Positions 41,493-52,841 of a stretch of DNA of 64,000 nucleotides are shown one piece after another. The first letter of the stretch is position 1. Each line of letters starts with the position of its first letter. The stretch is from Pseudomonas muyukensis (GTDB taxonomy: Bacteria > Pseudomonadota > Gammaproteobacteria > Pseudomonadales > Pseudomonadaceae), in assembly GCF_019139535.1 (NCBI RefSeq), contig NZ_CP077073.1:5463655-5527654 (forward strand), in the 5' to 3' direction. Under the pieces are notes generated by a model. That model searched no databases. It saw only the letters and a list, made by a program, of their open reading frames with translations, and was not told the DNA's origin. Made by a program: the position numbers and the translations under genes.

Positions 41493-41969
41493 ATGAGCAA
41501 GCTCGACCGCTACGACCTGAGCATCCTCGCCGAATTGCAGCGCGATGCGCGCATCTCCAACCAGGAGCTGGCCGAACGTATTGGCCTGTCGCCGTCGCCC
41601 TGCTCGCGCCGGGTCAAGCAGCTCGAGGACGATGGCTACATCTCGCGCCAGGTGGCGCTGCTGGACCGCAAGAAGCTCGGCCTGAGCCTGACCGCCTACG
41701 TACTGATCGGCATGGACCGCCACACCCCCGAGCGTTTCGAGACTTTCGAGGCGGCGATCCGCAGCCTGCCCCAGGTGCTCGAGTGCAGCCTGGTCACCGG
41801 GATGGACGCCGACTACCAGCTTAAAGTGGTGGTGCCAGACATGGACCACTACCAGAAACTGCTGCTCGGCAGCCTGACCCGTATCGAGGGGGTGACCAGC
41901 GTGCGTTCGAGCTTCGTGCTCAACCAGGTGCTGGCCAGCACCGAGCTGCCCTTGACCCACCTGCGTTGA
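41493..41969 (+). CDS. Lrp/AsnC-family transcriptional regulator
   Basis: This 158-residue protein has the N-terminal winged helix MSKLDRYDLSILAELQRDAR with ISNQELAERIGLSPSPCSRR and a C-terminal RAM domain including VLECSLVTGMDADYQLKVVV and the closing RIEGVTSVRSSFVLNQV. It probably senses an amino acid and controls its transport or breakdown. No target gene is adjacent: upstream is the MFS pseudogene (same strand, after a terminator) and downstream a DUF2788 gene. Confidence 0.9.
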   Translation: MSKLDRYDLSILAELQRDARISNQELAERIGLSPSPCSRRVKQLEDDGYISRQVALLDRKKLGLSLTAYVLIGMDRHTPERFETFEAAIRSLPQVLECSLVTGMDADYQLKVVVPDMDHYQKLLLGSLTRIEGVTSVRSSFVLNQVLASTELPLTHLR

Positions 41970-42022
41970 ATCCCTGCGCGCCCGGCGTATGATCGTGGGC
42001 TCAATCTGCCTGGAGTGAACCG

Positions 42023-42226
42023 ATGGATCCCGCAGTATTCGAAGAATGGATGATGATCATCCTCGTCACCGTGCTGATCGCCTTCATGGGCTTCATCGTC
42101 TGGGACCTGGCGAAGAAGTCCAAGGCTGGACGCTTCGGCACGCTGATCCTGTTCTTCGTGCTGGGCCTTGGCGTGCTGGCGTTCATCATCAAGAGCGTGG
42201 TGGTGGGGTTTCTGGAGGGCGTTTAG
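42023..42226 (+). CDS. DUF2788 small membrane protein
   Basis: This 67-residue protein has two hydrophobic helices (MIILVTVLIAFMGFIVWDLA and LILFFVLGLGVLAFIIKSVV) joined by a basic loop KKSKAGRFG; this is the DUF2788 pattern. A TGGAGTG box precedes ATG 42023. Function unknown. Convergent with the lytic transglycosylase gene across a family B repeat. Confidence 0.85.
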   Translation: MDPAVFEEWMMIILVTVLIAFMGFIVWDLAKKSKAGRFGTLILFFVLGLGVLAFIIKSVVVGFLEGV

Positions 42227-42258
42227 GTACCTGCCTCGCGCGCCCTGGCAAACACTCA

Positions 42259-42309
42259 TCTTGTAGGAGCGGCCTTGTGTCGCGAAAGGGCCGCGCAGCG
42301 GCCCCAAAA
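42259..42309. repeat. REP-type repeat, family B (single copy)
   Basis: tgtaggagcggccttgtgtc followed by gcgaaagggccgcgcagcgg. It sits between convergent genes and is the leftmost family B site in the window. Confidence 0.85.
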
Positions 42310-42312
42310 TGC

Positions 42313-43629
42313 TCAGCGCGGACGCAGGCTGTCGAGCAGCTTGTGCGTCGGATAGCCATCGGCCGGCCAGCCCTGGGCCTGCTGCGCATTGCGGATGGCC
42401 TTGCGGGTATTGGCGCCGATGATCCCATCGGGGTTGCCCGCCTCGTGGCCGCTGGCGTTGAGCAGGGTCTGCAGTTCGATCCGCTCGCTGCGGCTAAGCG
42501 GCAGGTCCTCTTTTGGCCAGCTGCCAGCGATGAAGCCCCAGCCCGAGAAGCGATCGCCCAGCAGGCTCACCGCCAGCGCATAGGACGACGAGTTGTTGTA
42601 CTTGAGGATCGCGCGGAAGTTGTCCAGCACCAGGAACGCCGGGCCACGGGCGCCGGCAGGCAGCAGCAGGGCGGCGGACAGCTGGTTGCTGCCGGCCGGC
42701 AGTTGCGTGCCGGTGGGCAGCTTCACGCCCAGTTGCAGCCAATCGCTGACGCTCTTGCGTTGGCTGCCATCGGCCAGCCACCAGTCGAACCCGGCCGGTA
42801 CCTGCACCTCGAAGCCCCACGGCTGGCCACGCTTCCAGCCGGACGCCTGCAGGTAGTGCGCGGTCGACGCCAGGGCGTCGGCGGTGCTGTTCCAGATATC
42901 GCGGCGCCCGTCGCCGTCGAAGTCCACGGCGTGGGTGAGGTAGGTGGTGGGGATGAACTGGGTCTGGCCCATGGCGCCAGCCCACGAGCCGCGCATGGCC
43001 TCGGGCTGGATGTCGCCGTTCTGCAGGATTTGCAGGGCGGCGATCAGCTGGTCCTGGGCGAACTGCGGGCGACGGCCCTCATAGGCCAGGGTGGCCAGCG
43101 AGCGGATCACCGACTTGCTGCCCTGGAACTGGCCAAAGTTGCTCTCCATGCCCCACACCGATACCAGCACCTGGCGATCGACCCCGTAGCGCTGCTCGAT
43201 GCGGCTGAGCAACTCGGCATTTTGCTCCAGCAGCTTCTTGCCGTTGCGCACGCGCAGAGGCGACAGGGCGCCGTCGAGGTATTCCCAGACCGGGCGGGTG
43301 AATTCGGGTTGGCTGCGGTCGGCCTTGATCACGTCCATGTCCGGGGTGACGCCGAGGAAGGCGCGATCGAACAGGCTGGGGCTGATGCCGGCTTGCAGGG
43401 CTTGCTGGCGGAAATTCGCCTGCCATTGGGCAAAGGTCTGCAGGGGCTGGATTTCATTGCTGGTATCGACGCTGGCGGACGGCAGCGTGACGACCGGGGC
43501 GGGCTGGGCGGGTGCCAGCGGCAAGGCGTCGGCGGCGGTGGGTTTCTCGGCGCAGGCGACGAGCAGGATGAAGCTGGTGGCCGCGATCAGCTGGCGAGGT
43601 TGCCAGCGTAGAGTGGGACGAGAGGGCAT
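42313..43629 (-). CDS. Lytic murein transglycosylase (MltB/SltB type) with C-terminal peptidoglycan-binding domain
   Basis: This 438-residue enzyme cleaves peptidoglycan glycan strands with 1,6-anhydro product formation. A signal peptide ends in a lipobox (FILLVACAEK), pointing to membrane anchoring. The SLT_2 catalytic domain has the acid ESN in VSVWGMESNFGQFQGSKSVI, then MGQTQFIPTTYL and YNNSSSYALAVSLL. A C-terminal PG_binding_1 domain follows (LQTLLNASGHEAGNPDGIIG). P. aeruginosa has several such paralogues, so no gene symbol is given. Confidence 0.9.
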   Translation of the reverse strand: MPSRPTLRWQPRQLIAATSFILLVACAEKPTAADALPLAPAQPAPVVTLPSASVDTSNEIQPLQTFAQWQANFRQQALQAGISPSLFDRAFLGVTPDMDVIKADRSQPEFTRPVWEYLDGALSPLRVRNGKKLLEQNAELLSRIEQRYGVDRQVLVSVWGMESNFGQFQGSKSVIRSLATLAYEGRRPQFAQDQLIAALQILQNGDIQPEAMRGSWAGAMGQTQFIPTTYLTHAVDFDGDGRRDIWNSTADALASTAHYLQASGWKRGQPWGFEVQVPAGFDWWLADGSQRKSVSDWLQLGVKLPTGTQLPAGSNQLSAALLLPAGARGPAFLVLDNFRAILKYNNSSSYALAVSLLGDRFSGWGFIAGSWPKEDLPLSRSERIELQTLLNASGHEAGNPDGIIGANTRKAIRNAQQAQGWPADGYPTHKLLDSLRPR

Positions 43630-43691
43630 GCACAGATCCAGAATTGCAGGTCAGGTGCCGACCATACCATGCTTGCGCCTTTCATGCCTTT

Positions 43692-43856
43692 TCAGGCCGC
43701 CATAAAGCAGGAAGCCTCCCAATCTCTCGATTGGAAGGCTTCGCGGCGGTAGCTGCCTTTGCCTTTTTCGGCCCGTTCCTGGCGGCAGCGGAACAGGGGT
43801 TGGGCGATGATCGACTTGGCCTTGTTGGGGCCGTGCTTTTTCGGCTTTTTGCTCAT
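43692..43856 (-). CDS. arfA: Alternative ribosome-rescue factor ArfA
   Basis: This 54-residue protein (MSKKPKKHGPNKAKSIIAQP, then QERAEKGKGSYRREAFQSRD, ending CFMAA) matches ArfA. ArfA recruits release factor 2 to ribosomes stalled on mRNAs without a stop codon, as back-up for tmRNA trans-translation. The start at ATG 43856 is fixed by family similarity; the upstream open frame is unrelated. A strong hairpin lies inside the 3' coding end, the known device that yields truncated, non-stop arfA mRNA so that ArfA is made mainly when tmRNA fails. Confidence 0.93.
   Translation of the reverse strand: MSKKPKKHGPNKAKSIIAQPLFRCRQERAEKGKGSYRREAFQSRDWEASCFMAA
43711..43742 (-). promoter_or_regulatory. 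Hairpin inside the arfA coding end (RNase III/terminator type)
   Basis: On the minus strand GAAGCCTTCCAATC-GAGA-GATTGGGAGGCTTC forms a 14-bp stem with one G-U pair, ending 16 bases before the stop codon. In known arfA genes such a stem is cut or terminates transcription, giving a non-stop message controlled by tmRNA. Confidence 0.85.
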
Positions 43857-43944
43857 GGTGGGGGTCCCGGTTGGGTTGGATTCGGGGCGGACTTTAGGCC
43901 TTGGGGCAATGTAGGGCCAATTGATTGTGTTTATGGCTGAGATC

Positions 43945-44052
43945 CTGGGGCCGCTTCGCGCCCCTTTCGCGACCCAAGGCCGCTCCCACAGGGACGCACG
44001 CACTCCTGTGGGAGCGGCCTTGTGTCGCGAAAGGGCTGCGAAGCAGCCCCAG
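43945..44052. repeat. REP-type inverted pair, family B
   Basis: tttcgcgacccaaggccgct then, inverted, gggagcggccttgtgtcgcg with gaaagggctgcgaagcagcc. It lies between arfA and the holA stop. Confidence 0.85.
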
Positions 44053-45090
44053 CTATTGCGAAGGAAGCCCCAATCGCTGGCCAGCCATCAACAGCGACAG
44101 CCGCGCCAGGCTGGTCCAGGGCGAGCCTTCGGCCTGGCCCTTGATCTGGGCATCGATGCGCTGGGCATCCTGCAGCAGCATGGCCCAGCGCTGCGCCGAG
44201 AGGCGTTGCAGGGCCTTGCTGACCAGCGGCCGGCGTTTGTCCCACACCGGCGGCCGGGCCTGGCTGAACGCCTTGTCCAGCGGCACGCCCTGGCTGAACT
44301 GTTGCGCCAGCCCGGCCAGCAGGCGCAGTTCGCGGGCCAGTGCCCAGAGGATCACCGGCGGTTCGACCCCCTCGCCACGCAGCCCTTCGAGCATGCGCAA
44401 GGCATGCGCGGCCTCGCCGTTGAGGATGGCATCGACCAGGCCGAAGACATCGAAGCGGGCGCTGTCGGCCACGGCCGCCTGCACCGTCTCGACAGTGATC
44501 TGGTTGCCTTCGGCGAGCAGCTTGAGTTTCTCGATCTCCTGGGCCGCCGCCAGCAGGTTGCCCTCGACCCGCGCGGCGATCAGGTCCACGGCGTCGCGCT
44601 GGGCCGACAGGCCCGCCTGGGACAGGCGCTGGTTGATCCATTGCGGCAACTGCTGGGCGTCCACCGGCCAGATCTGGATGAACTGGCACTGGCCACCCTC
44701 GATCAACGCCTTGCCCCACTTGGTCTTCTGCGCGCTGCCATCGAGCTTGGGCAGGCTGATCAGCAGCACGGTGTCCTCGGCGGGCTTGGCGCAGTATTCG
44801 ATCAGCGCGGCTGCGCCTTTGTCACCGGGCTTGCCGGAGGGCAGGCGCAGCTCCAGCAGGCGGCGCTGGGCGAACAGCGACAGGCTGGCGCCGGCCAGCA
44901 GCAGGTTGCCCCAGTCGAAGTTGGCGTCGGCGCTGAACACCTGGCGTTCATCGTAGCCTTGCTGGCGCGCCGCGCCGCGAATGGCGTCGGCGGCTTCCTG
45001 GCACAGCAGCGGGTCGTCGCCGCTGACGATATAGACAGGCGCAAGCGTGCCTTGCAGGTGCTTGTTGAGTTGGGCGGGGGCGAGCTTCAT
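44053..45090 (-). CDS. holA: DNA polymerase III delta subunit
   Basis: This 345-residue clamp-loader subunit opens the beta sliding clamp. Typical features are the N-terminal MKLAPAQLNKHLQGTLAPVY with IVSGDDPLLCQEAADAIR, VFSADANFDWGNLL, and the helical LEGNLLAAAQEIEKLKLL-like stretch VEGNLLAAAQEIEKLKLLAE. Length agrees with E. coli HolA (343). It is the third gene of leuS-lptE-holA, the conserved order in gamma-proteobacteria, 37 bp after lptE. Confidence 0.95.
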   Translation of the reverse strand: MKLAPAQLNKHLQGTLAPVYIVSGDDPLLCQEAADAIRGAARQQGYDERQVFSADANFDWGNLLLAGASLSLFAQRRLLELRLPSGKPGDKGAAALIEYCAKPAEDTVLLISLPKLDGSAQKTKWGKALIEGGQCQFIQIWPVDAQQLPQWINQRLSQAGLSAQRDAVDLIAARVEGNLLAAAQEIEKLKLLAEGNQITVETVQAAVADSARFDVFGLVDAILNGEAAHALRMLEGLRGEGVEPPVILWALARELRLLAGLAQQFSQGVPLDKAFSQARPPVWDKRRPLVSKALQRLSAQRWAMLLQDAQRIDAQIKGQAEGSPWTSLARLSLLMAGQRLGLPSQ

Positions 45091-45100
45091 GGCGAAGGGC

Positions 45101-45119
45101 GGGGCACCTCAGGTGCCCC
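45101..45119 (-). other. Hairpin between lptE and holA
   Basis: GGGGCACCT and AGGTGCCCC form a 9-bp palindrome in the 37-bp gap; no T-run. It may moderate read-through from lptE into holA. Confidence 0.5.
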
Positions 45120-45127
45120 GTTCGGGC

Positions 45128-45733
45128 TCAGGGAGCCGGGATTTCCAGCGGCGATTGCTGCGGCGTCTCGTCCTGGACGCGCTGGGCTTCGCGCAGGGCG
45201 CGGGCCTCGGCCTCGGCGCGGGCGTTGGCCTTGCGTTGCAGGTCGTCGAGATGGGCAGGAGTCAGTTGCTGCAGGCGGGCCATCATGCCTTGCACCAGGT
45301 CACGACGGATTTCTTCGCGAACCTGGATGGCTTCCTGGCCGGAGCCGTTGATGTTGTTGCCGTCGTACACGTAGTACTTCTGCACTTGCAGCTTGTCTTC
45401 GAGCAGCAGGGTGTCGTTCTGGCCTTGCAGTGCGTAGTTCAGCACGGTGGTCAGTTCGTATTCCGCCGAACGGGTGCCGCCGGTATAGCTCGCGGCGCGC
45501 TGGGTTTCCTGCTCGTTGGTCAGCACCAGCTTGTAGGGGGCCGAGGCATACACCTTGACGCCGCTGCTTTCCAGGCTGCGACGCAGTTGCATCACGGTGG
45601 CGCCGTACTGGTTGCGGGCGCTGAGGTCCAGCTCCTTGATGCTCAGTTCGTTGGTGCCGGTGCCGCGCAGCTGGAAACCGCAGGCGCTGAGCATGACGGC
45701 CAGGCCCATTACCAGCAGATTGCGTTTGATCAT
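45128..45733 (-). CDS. lptE: LPS-assembly lipoprotein LptE
   Basis: This 201-residue outer-membrane lipoprotein plugs the LptD barrel and helps insert lipopolysaccharide in the outer leaflet. It has a signal peptide with lipobox LSACGFQLRGTG, the signature FQLRG start of mature LptE/RlpB proteins, then LEDKLQVQKYYVYDGNN and a charged C-terminal helix (QRKANARAEAEARALREAQR). It sits between leuS and holA as expected. Confidence 0.93.
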   Translation of the reverse strand: MIKRNLLVMGLAVMLSACGFQLRGTGTNELSIKELDLSARNQYGATVMQLRRSLESSGVKVYASAPYKLVLTNEQETQRAASYTGGTRSAEYELTTVLNYALQGQNDTLLLEDKLQVQKYYVYDGNNINGSGQEAIQVREEIRRDLVQGMMARLQQLTPAHLDDLQRKANARAEAEARALREAQRVQDETPQQSPLEIPAP

Positions 45734-45760
45734 GTTGTTGCTCCCTCGTGGACCGATTAC

Positions 45761-45789
45761 GCCCGCCTGCGCTTTGCGCCGGCGGGCGT
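45761..45789 (-). other. Hairpin between leuS and lptE
   Basis: CGCCCGCC and GGCGGGCG frame an inner GCGC-AAA-GCGC stem, a strong GC-rich hairpin with no T-run, possibly lowering transcription of lptE-holA relative to leuS. Confidence 0.5.
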
Positions 45790-45794
45790 TGCCA

Positions 45795-48617
<2,823 letters not shown>

Positions 48618-48639
48618 TTACCTTCAATGAGGTGAACGG

Positions 48640-48954
48640 ATGGGAGAGTCGCAGCTAACCACGAGCAAACCGGAGCTTTACGAACGCCTGATCGACCGCC
48701 TGGGCCTGGCGCTGGAAGTGGCCAGGACCTCGGTCAGATTGCGCGACGAGATGCCCGCCGAACTGGAGTTGCGTGGCCTGAGCCATGCCGAGTTCGAAGT
48801 GATCAAGGCCTACCTGGAATCCCTCCCGGAGGGCCGTTTTGCCAGCGCCGGTGCTTATCCGCAGCCGCAACCGTCCTCGGCCAGAATCGTCTGGCTCAAG
48901 GACCGCAAGCGTTCCGCCGCCCCAGCAAGCGCGCGGACACTGCCGTCCCGATAG
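48640..48954 (+). CDS. Conserved-looking small hypothetical protein
   Basis: This 104-residue soluble protein begins MGESQLTTSKPELYERLIDR after GAGGTG at good spacing. The first 70 residues are predicted helical (LALEVARTSVRLRDEMPAEL, SHAEFEVIKAYLESLPEGRF). The tail is basic and proline-rich (QPQPSSARIVWLKDRKRSAA). I do not recognise a family. It is divergent from leuS and upstream of the YdcF gene. Confidence 0.6.
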   Translation: MGESQLTTSKPELYERLIDRLGLALEVARTSVRLRDEMPAELELRGLSHAEFEVIKAYLESLPEGRFASAGAYPQPQPSSARIVWLKDRKRSAAPASARTLPSR

Positions 48955-49069
48955 TCGATCAGGGTTGTAGCCGCTGGTACTTCACAGTTGTCGCTATCGA
49001 TCGGCGCCGGTTGCCCTTGAGGCCCGGTGCCGATCCTCTTAGGCTGCACGCCTTCCATGGAGGTGTGTG

Positions 49070-49831
49070 ATGCCGTTTCGCTTTTTTCTCAAACAATGGC
49101 TGATGCCGCCCGGCGTTCTGTTGCTGTTGCTGCTGGCTGCCTGGTGGTGGCGCCGGCGTCGACCACGGTTGGCGGCGGCCTGCTTCGCCCTGGGCCTGGG
49201 CGGCTTGTGGCTGATGAGCTTGCCGTGGGTCGTGGAGCATGCCGCCCGGGCGCTTGAAACCGAGCCGGCGTTGCGCGTCGATGACTGGGCGAACCTGGCG
49301 TCCAGGGCCGATGCCATCGTGGTGCTCGGGGCCGGGCGTGATCGCGGTGACCCGGCCTGGGCCGATGCCGACCAGCCGAGCTACATGGCGCTGGAGCGCA
49401 TGCGCTATGCGGCCCAACTGGCCAAGGCCTCGGGCTTGCCGGTGCTGACCAGCGGCGGCCTGCACTACGGCACGCCGCCCAGCGAAGCGCAGTTGATGGC
49501 CGAGCGCCTGCAGGCCGATTTCGGCGTGCAGGTCGCCTGGAAAGAGCAGGCCAGCCGGACCACCTGGGAAAATGCCGCGTTCAGCGCCAAGTTGCTGCAG
49601 CCCCTGGGCATCCGCCGCGTGGTGGTGGTGACCCAGGCCTGGCACATGCAGCGCTCGCGCTGGAGCTTCGAGCGGGCGGGCCTGGAAGTGGTGCCCGCGC
49701 CTGTCGGCTTCCTCGGCCGCGACCACGCCCGCCCATTCGCCGGCTTGCTCCCGGAAAGCCGGGCGATGTGGCAGAGCGGGCAGTTGCTCAACGAGGCGGT
49801 GGGGTTGCTGGGGTATCGGTTGTTCTATTGA
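49070..49831 (+). CDS. YdcF/ElyC-family (DUF218) envelope protein
   Basis: This 253-residue protein has two N-terminal membrane helices (about residues 8-25 and 33-52) and a DUF218 domain: ADAIVVLGAGRDRGDPAWAD, LPVLTSGGLHYGTPPSEAQL, SRTTWENAAFSAKLL, VVVVTQAWHMQRSRW. ElyC is linked to peptidoglycan and lipid-carrier homeostasis in E. coli. GGAGG precedes ATG 49070 by 6 bases; the GTG just upstream is less well placed. Convergent with lnt. Confidence 0.85.
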   Translation: MPFRFFLKQWLMPPGVLLLLLLAAWWWRRRRPRLAAACFALGLGGLWLMSLPWVVEHAARALETEPALRVDDWANLASRADAIVVLGAGRDRGDPAWADADQPSYMALERMRYAAQLAKASGLPVLTSGGLHYGTPPSEAQLMAERLQADFGVQVAWKEQASRTTWENAAFSAKLLQPLGIRRVVVVTQAWHMQRSRWSFERAGLEVVPAPVGFLGRDHARPFAGLLPESRAMWQSGQLLNEAVGLLGYRLFY

Positions 49832-49849
49832 TGTCCAGCGTACAGGGCC

Positions 49850-49972
49850 CCTGTAGGAGCAGCGATCGGAAAGGGGGGCGAAGCACCCCCAGGATTTGTG
49901 CATCGGCTGGTATCGCCGGGGCCGCTGCGCGGCCCTTTCGCGACACAAGGCCGCTCCTACAGGGGTATCTTC
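49850..49972. repeat. REP-type inverted pair, family B, between convergent genes
   Basis: A diverged left unit (tgtaggagcagcgatcggaa) and an inverted complete unit (ggccctttcgcgacacaagg ccgctcctac) separate the ydcF-like gene and lnt. Confidence 0.85.
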
Positions 49973-49974
49973 GC

Positions 49975-51492
49975 TTAGACGGTCCTGGCGATTCGCCCGG
50001 CCAGCAGCGCCCAGCCCAGCAGCAGCGCGCAGACGATCGCCAGCGGCCACGAACGCCATTGCAGGTAGGGCGTCAGCTGTTGCATCGGCACCACTTCGCC
50101 GTACAGCACCGCGCGCTGGAACTGCGGGACCTGAGCGGTGATCCTGCCGAACGGGTCGATCAGCGCGGTCACGCCGTTGTTGGTGGCGCGGATCATCCAG
50201 CGTCCGGCCTCCAGGGCACGCATCTGGGCCATCTGCAGGTGCTGCAGCGGGCCGATCGAGGTGCCGAACCAGGTGTCGTTGCTGATGGTCAGCAGCAGGT
50301 CGCTGCGTGCGGCAAGGCCGGCGGCGAACTCCGGGTAGACCACTTCGTAGCAAATGTACGGGGCAACCTGGTAACCCTTGGCCTGCAACAGTGGCTGGTC
50401 CTCGGGGCCGCGGGCGAAGTCCGACATCGGCAGGTTGAAGAACTCGATCAGCCCGCGCAGCATGTCCTGCAGCGGCACGTATTCGCCGAACGGCACCAGC
50501 TTCTGCTTGAGGTAGGTGCCGTCGCCTTCACCGCTGACGGTGACGCCGTTGTAGTAGCGGCGCTGCTGATGCACCACCTGGCGTACCGGCACCCCGGTGA
50601 TCAGCGCCGAATGCCGCTCGGCGGCAAAGGCGCCCATCATGTCGATGTAGCCCTGGGCCTGGTCCTTGAGCACGGGCACGGCGGTTTCCGGCCATACCAG
50701 CAGGTCGACCGGTTTCGAGCTGAAGCTCATGTCGCGGTACAACGCCAGTTGCGCGTTGACGTGCGCCGGGTCCCATTTCAGATCCTGCTCGACGTTGCCT
50801 TGCAGGGCGGCGACCTTCAGCGGGTCTCCGGCGGGGACGGTCCAGGCGTGGTCCTTCAGGGCCAGGCCGACAGCCCAGGGCGCCAGCAACAGCAGCACGC
50901 CCACGGCCAGGAACGCGCGACGCTCGCGCAGGCGGTACAGGTTGCACAGCAGGGCGGCGCTCAGGGCCAGGGCGAACGACACCAGCCACACGCCGCCCAG
51001 CGGGGCAAGCCCGGCGAGCGGGCCATCGAGCTGGCTGTAGCCGGCGTAGAGCCAAGGGAAGCCGGTGAGGAACCAGCCGCGGAACGCCTCCTGCAGCAGC
51101 CACAGGGCGGCGAAGCACAGGGCGTCGGCCAGCGGCGCTTCGTCCCGGCGCAGCCAGCGCGCCCAGAGCCAGGCGGGCAGGGCGAAGAACAACGCCAGGC
51201 AGGCGAAGAACGCCAGCAGCAGCAGGATCGCCAACAGTGGCGAGGCGCCACCGTAGGTGTTCATGCTGACGTAGATCCACCAGGTGCCGGCGCCATACAG
51301 GCCGAAACCGAAGCACCAGCCACGGCCCAGGGCCTGGCGCGGGGTCAGTGTGCGCAGGCCGGCGTAGAACAGGGCGATGGACAGCAGCGCCAGCGGCCAG
51401 ATGTCGAACGGCGCCAGGGCCAGGAGGGTGGAGGCGCCGGCCGCCATGGCCAGCAGGTTACCGGGCCAGCCGGGGCGGGTGATCCAGCGCAT
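49975..51492 (-). CDS. lnt: Apolipoprotein N-acyltransferase
   Basis: This 505-residue inner-membrane enzyme adds the third acyl chain to lipoproteins. About six N-terminal helices precede a nitrilase-like periplasmic domain with the catalytic Glu in LLVWPETAVPVL, the lysine region TYLKQKLVPFGEYVPLQDML and the nucleophilic Cys in VAPYICYEVVYPEF. A final C-terminal helix follows. Downstream of corC with an 8-bp gap, in the conserved ybeZ-ybeY-corC-lnt order. Confidence 0.95.
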   Translation of the reverse strand: MRWITRPGWPGNLLAMAAGASTLLALAPFDIWPLALLSIALFYAGLRTLTPRQALGRGWCFGFGLYGAGTWWIYVSMNTYGGASPLLAILLLLAFFACLALFFALPAWLWARWLRRDEAPLADALCFAALWLLQEAFRGWFLTGFPWLYAGYSQLDGPLAGLAPLGGVWLVSFALALSAALLCNLYRLRERRAFLAVGVLLLLAPWAVGLALKDHAWTVPAGDPLKVAALQGNVEQDLKWDPAHVNAQLALYRDMSFSSKPVDLLVWPETAVPVLKDQAQGYIDMMGAFAAERHSALITGVPVRQVVHQQRRYYNGVTVSGEGDGTYLKQKLVPFGEYVPLQDMLRGLIEFFNLPMSDFARGPEDQPLLQAKGYQVAPYICYEVVYPEFAAGLAARSDLLLTISNDTWFGTSIGPLQHLQMAQMRALEAGRWMIRATNNGVTALIDPFGRITAQVPQFQRAVLYGEVVPMQQLTPYLQWRSWPLAIVCALLLGWALLAGRIARTV

Positions 51493-51500
51493 GGTGTTCC

Positions 51501-52340
51501 TTAACGGTTGATCGGGGTCAGACGCAGCAAGTGTATCCGCCGGCTGTCGGCGTTGAGAATACGGAAGCGGTAGCCGCCGATCTCGGTGGTCTCGTTGCGC
51601 TTGGGCAGGTGGCCGAAGGCGCTCATCACCAGGCCGCCGACAGTGTCGAACTCGTCATCGGAGAACTCGCTGTCGAAGAACTCGTTGAAGTTCTCGATCG
51701 GGGTCAGCGCCTTGACCAGGAAGTCGCCACTGGGCAGCGGCTTGATGTAGCTGTCTTCCTCGACGTCGTGCTCGTCCTCGATGTCGCCGACGATCTGCTC
51801 GAGCACGTCCTCGATGGTCACCAGGCCCGCCACGCCGCCGTATTCGTCGATGACCACGGCCATGTGGTTGTGGTTGGCGCGGAACTCGCGCAGCAGCACG
51901 TTCAGGCGCTTGGACTCGGGCACGAAGGTGGCCGGGCGCAGCAGGTCCTTGATGTTGAAGCTGTCGCCGTTTTCCTTGAGGATCAGCGGCAGCAGGTCCT
52001 TGGCGAGCAGGATGCCGAGCACATCGTCATGGCTCTCGCCGATCACCGGGTAGCGCGAGTGCGCGGCGTCGATCACCGCCGGCAGGAACTCGCGTGGCGA
52101 CTGGCTGGCCTTGATGCTGATCATCTGCGAGCGCGGCACCATGATGTCGCGCACCTGCAGGTCGGCGACCTGGATGGCGCCTTCGACGATGGTCAGCGCT
52201 TCGCTGTCGAGCAGCTTGTTCTGATGGGCTTCGCGCAGCAGCTCGAGGAGCTCCTGGCGGTTTTTCGGCTCATGGGCAAAAGCCTGGGTCAGTTTACCCA
52301 GCCAGGACTTTTGCCCGTTGCTCGATCGATCTTCGCTCAT
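51501..52340 (-). CDS. corC: CorC/YbeX CBS-domain magnesium/cobalt efflux protein
   Basis: This 279-residue cytosolic protein has paired CBS domains (VRDIMVPRSQMISIKASQSP, SRYPVIGESHDDVLGILLAK, HNHMAVVIDEYGGVAGLVTI) and the C-terminal CorC_HlyC domain (EFDTVGGLVMSAFGHLPKRN). CorC is linked to Mg2+/Co2+ efflux and, in this operon, to ribosome and envelope maintenance. Between ybeY and lnt. Confidence 0.93.
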   Translation of the reverse strand: MSEDRSSNGQKSWLGKLTQAFAHEPKNRQELLELLREAHQNKLLDSEALTIVEGAIQVADLQVRDIMVPRSQMISIKASQSPREFLPAVIDAAHSRYPVIGESHDDVLGILLAKDLLPLILKENGDSFNIKDLLRPATFVPESKRLNVLLREFRANHNHMAVVIDEYGGVAGLVTIEDVLEQIVGDIEDEHDVEEDSYIKPLPSGDFLVKALTPIENFNEFFDSEFSDDEFDTVGGLVMSAFGHLPKRNETTEIGGYRFRILNADSRRIHLLRLTPINR

Positions 52341-52367
52341 GGCGGTTACTCGTGATCCTTGCAGTGT

Positions 52368-52841
52368 TCAGTGTGTGATTGAATCGGTTTCGTCGTCGGC
52401 GTACGGGTCCGGGTGACCCAGTTCCGCAAGCAATTGCCGTTCCAGCGCTTCCATTTCCTCGGCTTCCTCATCGTCAATGTGGTCGTAGCCGAGCAGGTGC
52501 AGGCAGCCATGGATGACCAGGTGCGCCCAGTGTGCCTCCAGGGTTTTTCCCTGTTCGGCGGCCTCGCGCTCGACCACCGGCACGCAGATGACCAGGTCGC
52601 CCAGCAGCGGGATATCGAGCAGGTCGTCGGGCACATCGGCGGGGAAGGACAACACGTTGGTGGCGTAGTCCTTGTGCCGGTAGGTGTGGTTCAGCTCGCG
52701 GCCTTCGGCTTCGTCCACCAGGCGGATGGTCATTTCCGAGTCGGCGCTGCGCTGGCGCAGGGCCAGCTCGCACCAGCGGCGGAAGGCGGCGTCATCGGGG
52801 GCAGCGGCGTCGGTGGCCCGTTGCAGGTCGAGTTCAAGCAT
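52368..52841 (-). CDS. ybeY: Endoribonuclease/rRNA maturation factor YbeY
   Basis: This 157-residue protein has the zinc site [15 protein letters not shown] (H-x3-H-x5-H) and the upstream [20 protein letters not shown] typical of UPF0054. YbeY acts in 16S rRNA 3'-end maturation and ribosome quality control. The ATG overlaps the ybeZ stop by 8 bp. Confidence 0.95.
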   Translation of the reverse strand: MLELDLQRATDAAAPDDAAFRRWCELALRQRSADSEMTIRLVDEAEGRELNHTYRHKDYATNVLSFPADVPDDLLDIPLLGDLVICVPVVEREAAEQGKTLEAHWAHLVIHGCLHLLGYDHIDDEEAEEMEALERQLLAELGHPDPYADDETDSITH

